Of a stretch of 10,211 nt of DNA, positions 5,506 to 10,211 are shown in pieces; position 1 is the stretch's first letter; each line of letters opens with the position of its first letter. Source of the stretch: Gammaproteobacteria bacterium (GTDB lineage: Bacteria; Pseudomonadota; Gammaproteobacteria; Eutrophobiales; Eutrophobiaceae); the NCBI GenBank assembly GCA_003645215.1, contig QNEM01000049.1:1-10211 (forward strand), written 5' to 3'. The position numbers were made by a program, and so were the translations under genes. Under the pieces are notes generated by a model. It had not been told where the DNA came from and searched no databases. It saw only the letters and a program-made list of their open reading frames with translations.

Positions 5506-6948
5506 CTAGATGGTGTGTTCTGTTGCCTCACCGACGCGTATAAGTTTCATATTATTTGTACCGCCCCGTGCTCCGCGTAGATCGCCCTTGGTGATGATGA
5601 CGTAGTCACCGTCTTCTACAATATTCTTGTCCAGAAGTTCGTCAAGAATTTCCTTATTGGCTTCCAGTGGATCCGTATGTGTGATGTCAAATTTCATGGG
5701 ATAAACTCCACGATACAAGGAAACCCTTCTACGCGTAGATGAATGTCGCGTAAATGCGAAGATCGGAATGCCTGACTTGATACGTGACATCCATAAACAG
5801 GTACCGCCTGTTTCTGTGAGTGCAGCAATGGCCTTGGCACCAATATGATTTGCCGCATACATGGTAGACATGGCAATTGCTTCATTAATAGATTCAAAAC
5901 GCCTGTTAATACGATGATCTGAAACCGTTACACTTTTTTGTTTCTCTGCTTCTTCACAAATCCCGGACATTGAGGTAACGGCCTTGACTGGGAAATGTCC
6001 TACACTGGTTTCTGCAGATAACATAACGGCATCTGCACCATCAATAACAGCATTGGCGACATCAAAAACCTCAGCACGTGTCGGTATCTGGTGTTCAATC
6101 ATGGATTCCATCATCTGTGTTGCGATAATGACGGCGCGATCCATACCCCTGGCCATCTTCGTCAATCTTTTTTGCACAGGCGGCAGACTGGCATCACCAA
6201 TCTCAACGCCAAGATCGCCACGGGCAATCATAATGGCATCAGAGGCCTCTATGATGGCCTCGATGTCATCAAGCGCCTCTGCTCTTTCTATCTTGGCGAT
6301 GATGTGTGCAGTACTGTTCAGTTGTTTAAGTAGTTCGCGCGTATGGATAATATCAGCGGCACGGCGTGGAAAGGAGACCGCCACAAAATCAACACCAATA
6401 CTAACGGCGTGTTCCAGATCACGAACGTCTTTATCAGTGAGAGCGCTGGCCGAAAGACCACCACCCTGCAGGTTAAGGCCCTTGTTATTCGAGAGCTCAC
6501 CACCAGTGACGACTTCACAACTAACCTCGTGCTCTCCGACATTTTTGACACGCATAACGATACGGCCATCATCAATCAGCAGGGTATCTCCGGCACGCAC
6601 ATCCCTGGGTAAGTTTTTGTAACTTACGCCAACGTGTTTTTCGTCACCTGCTTCGCTATCCAGATCGGTATCAATAACAAATTCTGCACCTTCAACAAGT
6701 TGAACCTTGCCACCATCAAAATGTTCAATACGGATCTTTGGTCCCTGTAGATCGGCCATAATACCAACAGCATGTGTGTGTTTTTTTGATAACGTACGGA
6801 TCTCATGCAGTCTTTTTTCATGATGGGCATGGGTCTGGTGTGAGTAGTTGAGACGGAATACATCTACCCCTGCCTTGAAAAGTTCTTCTAATACACCTGG
6901 TTCATCGGTTGCCGGGCCTAGTGTTGCGATTATTTTTGTTCTTCTCAT
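5506..6948 (-). CDS. pyk: Pyruvate kinase
   Basis: Transfers phosphate from phosphoenolpyruvate to ADP, giving pyruvate and ATP, the last step of glycolysis. At 480 residues it resembles E. coli PykA most: RRTKIIATLGPATD (2-15), FRLNYSH (Arg32, Asn34, Ser36), DLQGPKIR (66-73), then the mobile B domain, AKIERAE (catalytic Lys219, Mg ligand Glu221), IARGDLGVEIG (Asp245), IIATQMMES (Thr277) and MLSAETSVGHFP, followed by the C-terminal regulatory domain. In a gap-free comparison of the region before SYKNLP, Glu103 falls at the site of rabbit Glu117, where E. coli PykA has Lys. Glu at this site is associated with K+-dependent enzymes. An in-frame TAA directly before the ATG at 6948 fixes the earliest start. 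The nearest Shine-Dalgarno-like sequence (GAGG) is 17 bases away, so initiation may be weak. It lies 79 bp after pgk and 72 bp before fba. Confidence 0.97.
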   Translation of the reverse strand: MRRTKIIATLGPATDEPGVLEELFKAGVDVFRLNYSHQTHAHHEKRLHEIRTLSKKHTHAVGIMADLQGPKIRIEHFDGGKVQLVEGAEFVIDTDLDSEAGDEKHVGVSYKNLPRDVRAGDTLLIDDGRIVMRVKNVGEHEVSCEVVTGGELSNNKGLNLQGGGLSASALTDKDVRDLEHAVSIGVDFVAVSFPRRAADIIHTRELLKQLNSTAHIIAKIERAEALDDIEAIIEASDAIMIARGDLGVEIGDASLPPVQKRLTKMARGMDRAVIIATQMMESMIEHQIPTRAEVFDVANAVIDGADAVMLSAETSVGHFPVKAVTSMSGICEEAEKQKSVTVSDHRINRRFESINEAIAMSTMYAANHIGAKAIAALTETGGTCLWMSRIKSGIPIFAFTRHSSTRRRVSLYRGVYPMKFDITHTDPLEANKEILDELLDKNIVEDGDYVIITKGDLRGARGGTNNMKLIRVGEATEHTI

Positions 6949-6977
6949 TTAAACTACGATTTTAACCTCTTGGCTTG

Positions 6978-7021
6978 TGTGTTCCTGAAATGTTTATTTA
7001 ACATAATTTGTGAACCTGAAA
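6978..7021. repeat. Pair of 13-bp imperfect direct repeats between pgk and pyk
   Basis: TGTGTTCCTGAAA (6978-6990) and TGTGAACCTGAAA (7009-7021) match at 11 of 13 bases and are spaced 31 bp start to start, about three turns of B-DNA. They lie in the 79-bp pgk-pyk gap. They could be a paired protein-binding site or chance; nothing else in the sequence decides this. Confidence 0.3.
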
Positions 7022-7027
7022 AACGGC

Positions 7028-8239
7028 CTAGTATTCGCGGGCTCTTTCCATTGCAGCCCAGGCACGTGCGGCCTCTTCCAGTATGGCAACAGCAGGTAAT
7101 TTTTTGCCCTCAAGAAATTCCAGAAAAGCACCACCACCTGTGGAGATATAGGAGATCTTGTTTGAAACACCAAATTTTGAAATGGCGGATAAGGTGTCCC
7201 CGCCACCGGCGATAGAAAAAGCATCGCTGATGGCAATACTTTCTGCCAGTGCCCTGGTTCCGGCACTAAAACGATCGAATTCGAAAACACCCAGTGGACC
7301 ATTCCAGACAATAGTTGCCGCCTGTTCTAACAGGCCTGTGAATTTCGCTATGGTTTCAGGGCCGACATCCAGAATCATATCGTCATCTTCAACATGGTCG
7401 ATACTCTTGATACTTGCATCAGCATGTTCACTGAATTCTTTTGCGCAAACCACATCGATCGGCAAGGGTATTTCTGCACCATTTGCTTTTGCCGCAGCCA
7501 TTAATTTCTTTGCTTCTGCAACCAGATCTTCTTCGTAAAGTGATTTACCAACATTGAAACCTGCTGCCTTGAGGAAGGTATTGGCAATTCCTCCACCAAC
7601 AATAAGTTGATCTACTTTTTCTGAAAGAGAAGCGAGGATGGTCAGTTTGGAAGAAACCTTGGAACCGCCAACAATGGCGACCACGGGTTTGGCTGGTTCT
7701 TTGAGTGCCATGGATAAGGTTTTTAATTCTGTAATCAGAAGTGGTCCAGCTGCAGAGATAGGTGCGTATTTGGCAACACCATGAGTAGAAGCCTGTGCCC
7801 TGTGTGCCGTGGCAAAGGCATCATTGACGTAGACATTACACAGGGCCGCCATTTTTCTGGATATATCATCTTCGTTGGCTTTTTCGCCGACTTCAAAACG
7901 GACGTTCTCACATAAAACGATATCTCTATCGTCCATGTCGATACCATCAAGCCAGTCTTTTACCAACGGCACTTCCCTGTCGAGTAGCGAAGACAAACAT
8001 TTGGCTACAGGTGCCAGGCTGAATGCCTCGTCGGGCTGCCCTTCTTTGGGGCGCCCCAGGTGAGACATGATCATGACTTTTGCACCGGCATCGAGCAATT
8101 TGTTTATGGTTAACAAGCTTGCATAGATACGTGTATCGTCCTCAACCTCTCCATCTTTTAGCGGGACATTATAATCCTCACGTATCAGTACCCGTTTTCC
8201 GCTCAGGTCCAGATCTGCAATTTTCACCAAAATAGTCAT
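7028..8239 (-). CDS. pgk: Phosphoglycerate kinase
   Basis: Interconverts 1,3-bisphosphoglycerate plus ADP and 3-phosphoglycerate plus ATP, in glycolysis and, in reverse, in gluconeogenesis and the Calvin cycle. The 403-residue protein is a complete two-domain PGK: IREDYNVPLKDG (Arg20, Asp22, Asn24 of the substrate site), MSHLGRPK (58-65), CENVRFE (110-116), NDAFATAHRAQAST (139-152), GGSKVSSKL (191-199), VWNGPLGVFE (311-320), the nucleotide loop GGGDTLSA (345-352) and STGGGAFLEFLEGKKLP (366-382). Bacterial PGKs usually end soon after the ILEE segment; here an Ala/Arg-rich tail (ARAWAAMERAREY) adds about 13 residues. No strong Shine-Dalgarno site precedes the ATG at 8239. It follows gap by only 29 bp, so the two are very likely co-transcribed and possibly coupled. 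Confidence 0.97.
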   Translation of the reverse strand: MTILVKIADLDLSGKRVLIREDYNVPLKDGEVEDDTRIYASLLTINKLLDAGAKVMIMSHLGRPKEGQPDEAFSLAPVAKCLSSLLDREVPLVKDWLDGIDMDDRDIVLCENVRFEVGEKANEDDISRKMAALCNVYVNDAFATAHRAQASTHGVAKYAPISAAGPLLITELKTLSMALKEPAKPVVAIVGGSKVSSKLTILASLSEKVDQLIVGGGIANTFLKAAGFNVGKSLYEEDLVAEAKKLMAAAKANGAEIPLPIDVVCAKEFSEHADASIKSIDHVEDDDMILDVGPETIAKFTGLLEQAATIVWNGPLGVFEFDRFSAGTRALAESIAISDAFSIAGGGDTLSAISKFGVSNKISYISTGGGAFLEFLEGKKLPAVAILEEAARAWAAMERAREY

Positions 8240-8268
8240 GCTGGGTTGCTTACAATATTTATCGTTAT

Positions 8269-9282
8269 TTAGCTCGCGTTCATTAATGCAATGGTGGTAT
8301 CCAACATGCGGTTAGAAAAGCCCCACTCGTTGTCATACCAGGCAATGACTTTTACCAGTTTCCCTTCCATGATCCTGGTCTGTGTTGAATCATAGGTAGA
8401 AGATGCCGGGTCATGATTGAAATCAATCGATACCAGTGGTTTATCATTATAGGCCAATACCCCCTTCATCTCACCGTCGGCCGCCGTTTTCACCAGGGAA
8501 TTGATTTCCTCGATTGTTGTTTCTCTTGCTGCGGAGAAAGATAAATCAACCACCGAAACATTGATGGTTGGTACGCGCATGGAGTAGCCATCCAGTTTGC
8601 CATTGAGTTCAGGCAATACCAGGCCAACCGCGGCCGCGGCCCCCGTAGTTGTCGGGATCATGGACATGGTGGCCGAACGTGCCCGACGCAGATCGCTGTG
8701 ATAGACATCGGTGAGAACCTGGTCATTGGTGTAGGCATGAATGGTAGTCATCACACCTCGTTCAATACCGATACCTTCATGTAATACCTTGGCCAGCGGT
8801 GCCAGGCAATTGGTTGTACAAGAGGCATTGGAAATAACGGTATCTGAGGCCTTTAACACCCCGTGGTTAACACCGTAAACAATCGTCGCATCGACATCAT
8901 TACCACCAGGTGCCGAGATGATGACTTTTTTTGCACCACCCGCAAGGTGTGCACTGGCTTTTTCCTTACTGGCAAAGAAACCGGTTGATTCATGCACTAC
9001 GTCGACGCCGAGTTCGCCCCAGGGCAGTTTGGCTGGATCACGTTCTGATAGCACCCTGATTTTGTCGCCGTTAACTATCATGTAGTCACCATCAACAGAG
9101 ACTTCACCAGGGAATTTTCCATGGGCCGTATCATACTGGGTCAAATGTGCGTTGGTGTTGGCATCGCCAAGATCGTTAATAGCGACGATCTGGATTTCAT
9201 CTGTGCGCCCGGATTCGTATACAGCGCGCAGGATATTTCGTCCGATACGTCCATAACCGTTAATACCAACTTTAATTGTCAT
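8269..9282 (-). CDS. gap: Glyceraldehyde-3-phosphate dehydrogenase
   Basis: Phosphorylating GAPDH, interconverting glyceraldehyde-3-phosphate and 1,3-bisphosphoglycerate with NAD(P). The 337-residue protein has the N-terminal Rossmann motif INGYGRIGRN (7-16), Asp37 in AINDL at the adenosine-ribose site (favouring NAD), the catalytic SNASCTTNCLAP (Cys155), His182 in TTIHAYTNDQ, DLRRARSATMSMIPTTTGAA, and the C-terminal WYDNEWGFSNRM. At the 187/188 specificity site the sequence is TDVYHSDL instead of the DLPHKDL of strictly NAD-dependent Bacillus GAPDH, so use of NADP cannot be excluded. It is the form seen next to tkt and pgk in many proteobacteria rather than E. coli GapA. A GGAG Shine-Dalgarno site (plus-strand CTCC at 9291-9294) sits 8 bases before the ATG at 9282. 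It lies 67 bp after tkt and 29 bp before pgk. Confidence 0.97.
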   Translation of the reverse strand: MTIKVGINGYGRIGRNILRAVYESGRTDEIQIVAINDLGDANTNAHLTQYDTAHGKFPGEVSVDGDYMIVNGDKIRVLSERDPAKLPWGELGVDVVHESTGFFASKEKASAHLAGGAKKVIISAPGGNDVDATIVYGVNHGVLKASDTVISNASCTTNCLAPLAKVLHEGIGIERGVMTTIHAYTNDQVLTDVYHSDLRRARSATMSMIPTTTGAAAAVGLVLPELNGKLDGYSMRVPTINVSVVDLSFSAARETTIEEINSLVKTAADGEMKGVLAYNDKPLVSIDFNHDPASSTYDSTQTRIMEGKLVKVIAWYDNEWGFSNRMLDTTIALMNAS

Positions 9283-9326
9283 CTTTAATTCTCCGTCTTG
9301 ATCTTGAATAATTAGTTTATGTTTTT

Positions 9327-9356
9327 GTCAGGTCTTAATTCGTCAGGTGTTAATTC
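9327..9356. repeat. 15-bp tandem duplication across the tkt stop codon
   Basis: GTCAGGTCTTAATTC (9327-9341) and GTCAGGTGTTAATTC (9342-9356) are adjacent copies differing at one base. Read on the minus strand each unit contains GAATTAA, so the tkt stop codon TAA (9350-9352) is repeated 15 bases downstream in the same frame. Confidence 0.8.
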
Positions 9357-10211
9357 ACCAGGTCCAGAATCGTCGCTTCCAGTTTCTCTGCGGTCAGACC
9401 GAAGTATTCGAAAACATCACTGGCCGGGGCAGATTCGCCGAAATTATCGACACCTAATACCTTGCCATCCAGACCAACATATTTACGCCAGTAATCTGTG
9501 ACCCCTGCTTCCACAGAAATGCGTTGTCGGCAAGCAGGAGGTAAGACTGAATCGCGGTAGGATTGTTCCTGGTCATCAAACAGGTCAGTAGCAGGCATGG
9601 AAACAACCCGAACTTTTTGTCCGGCTGCATTGAGTTTGTTTGCAGTGCCCGTGGCCATTTCTACTTCAGAGCCGGTGGCAATGACGATGACTTCAGGCTC
9701 GCCTTCGCAATCCAGCAGTACATAAGCACCTTTACTGATATTTTCGATTTGCTCGGCTGAGCGAGGCATGTGCGCCAGTTTCTGGCGAGAAAAGAGTAAT
9801 GAAGAAGGGCCAGTGGCTTTCTCAATCGCCATTTGCCAGGCGACCGCTGACTCGACGGCATCACAGGGACGCCATACTGTCATATTTGGTATCAAACGCA
9901 GGGTTGCAGCCTGCTCAACAGCCTGGTGCGTTGGACCATCTTCACCCAGACCAATGGAGTCATGGGTGAAGACAAAGATATTTCTTTGTTTCATGAGTGC
10001 GGACATCCGCAGTGCATTACGCGCGTACTCGGAAAAGATTAAAAATGTCGCACCGTAAGGAATGAAGCCACCGTGTAGTGTCAGGCCATTATTAATCGCA
10101 CACATAGCAAATTCACGCACACCGTAATAGATGTAATTGCCTGCCCCCGATTCCCCATCGATGCCTTTGGAGCCTGACCACAGGGTCAGATTGGAGCCTG
10201 CCAGATCAGCA
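9350..10211 (-). CDS. tkt: Transketolase, C-terminal portion (5' end outside the window)
   Basis: Thiamine diphosphate enzyme that moves two-carbon ketol units between sugar phosphates in the pentose phosphate and Calvin cycles. The frame is open to the right edge; reading back from 10210 it begins ADLAGSNLTLWSGSKG, which matches E. coli TktA at about residue 380. The GTG at 10120, which could pass for a start, is Val in YYGVREFAM and therefore internal. Visible are the catalytic Glu of VREF, the HDSIGLGEDGPTHQ motif that binds substrate phosphate, WRPCDAVESAVAW, and the C-terminal domain with ATGSEVEMA and VEAGVTDYWRKYVGL. About 286 residues are visible, a little under half of a usual 660-residue protein, ending cleanly at TAA 9350-9352. 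The thiamine pyrophosphate-binding N-terminal domain and the promoter of the string lie outside. It is the first visible gene of tkt-gap-pgk-pyk-fba. Confidence 0.97.
   Translation of the reverse strand, partial: ADLAGSNLTLWSGSKGIDGESGAGNYIYYGVREFAMCAINNGLTLHGGFIPYGATFLIFSEYARNALRMSALMKQRNIFVFTHDSIGLGEDGPTHQAVEQAATLRLIPNMTVWRPCDAVESAVAWQMAIEKATGPSSLLFSRQKLAHMPRSAEQIENISKGAYVLLDCEGEPEVIVIATGSEVEMATGTANKLNAAGQKVRVVSMPATDLFDDQEQSYRDSVLPPACRQRISVEAGVTDYWRKYVGLDGKVLGVDNFGESAPASDVFEYFGLTAEKLEATILDLVN

Noticed and set aside
5984..6622. 212-residue plus-strand open frame
   Set aside because: It lies entirely antisense to pyk, whose protein matches pyruvate kinase throughout; composition (Ser, Arg, Ala-rich) is typical of a shadow frame.
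10118..10120. GTG as a transketolase start giving a 256-residue protein
   Set aside because: The upstream codons to the window edge continue the transketolase sequence (SNLTLWSGSKG to NYIYYG), so this GTG is an internal Val.
1..10211. Search for a new defence, mobile or other accessory system
   Set aside because: No transposase, integrase, toxin-antitoxin pair, nuclease, CRISPR-like array, tRNA or att-like repeat was seen; nearly all bases belong to housekeeping genes.

Overview
The window reads as ordinary chromosomal DNA of a gammaproteobacterium of moderate GC content. The GlnRS, parvulin, PykA-type pyruvate kinase and transketolase all resemble the E. coli proteins closely. The gene mix (Calvin/glycolysis C3 enzymes, a eukaryote-type class I aldolase and a beta-carbonic anhydrase) would suit an autotrophic or C1/sulfur-metabolising member of the group. 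That is an inference: no RuBisCO or phosphoribulokinase lies in the window.

Layout. Two convergent gene strings fill almost the whole sequence. On the plus strand (1-3129) are the 3' part of glnS (glutaminyl-tRNA synthetase), purC (SAICAR synthase), a beta-carbonic anhydrase and a 69-residue lipoprotein, with gaps of 26-36 bp. On the minus strand, from the right edge to 3187, are the 3' part of tkt (transketolase), gap, pgk, pyk, fba (class I aldolase), an unrecognised 91-residue acidic protein, an exported Sel1/TPR-like protein and ppiC (parvulin), with gaps of 7-79 bp. The two strings meet in a 57-bp gap holding a 10-bp perfect stem-loop, a probable bidirectional terminator. No stretch over 300 bp lacks a gene.

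How the genes work together. tkt, gap, pgk and fba act in both glycolysis/gluconeogenesis and the Calvin-Benson/pentose phosphate cycle; pyk drains the pathway to pyruvate. Key active-site residues are present in each, so all look functional. The last three genes of that string (orf91, Sel1-like, ppiC) are not metabolic enzymes and are linked only by position; orf91 follows fba by 7 bp. The carbonic anhydrase on the other strand could supply bicarbonate or CO2 for carboxylations, including purine synthesis.

I found no defence system, mobile element, CRISPR array, RNA gene or phage feature. The points worth a second look are modest: the unknown orf91, the exported Sel1-like protein in a glycolytic gene string, active-site variants in the carbonic anhydrase, pyruvate kinase and GlnRS, a 15-bp tandem duplication that copied the tkt stop codon, and a few intergenic repeats and hairpins.
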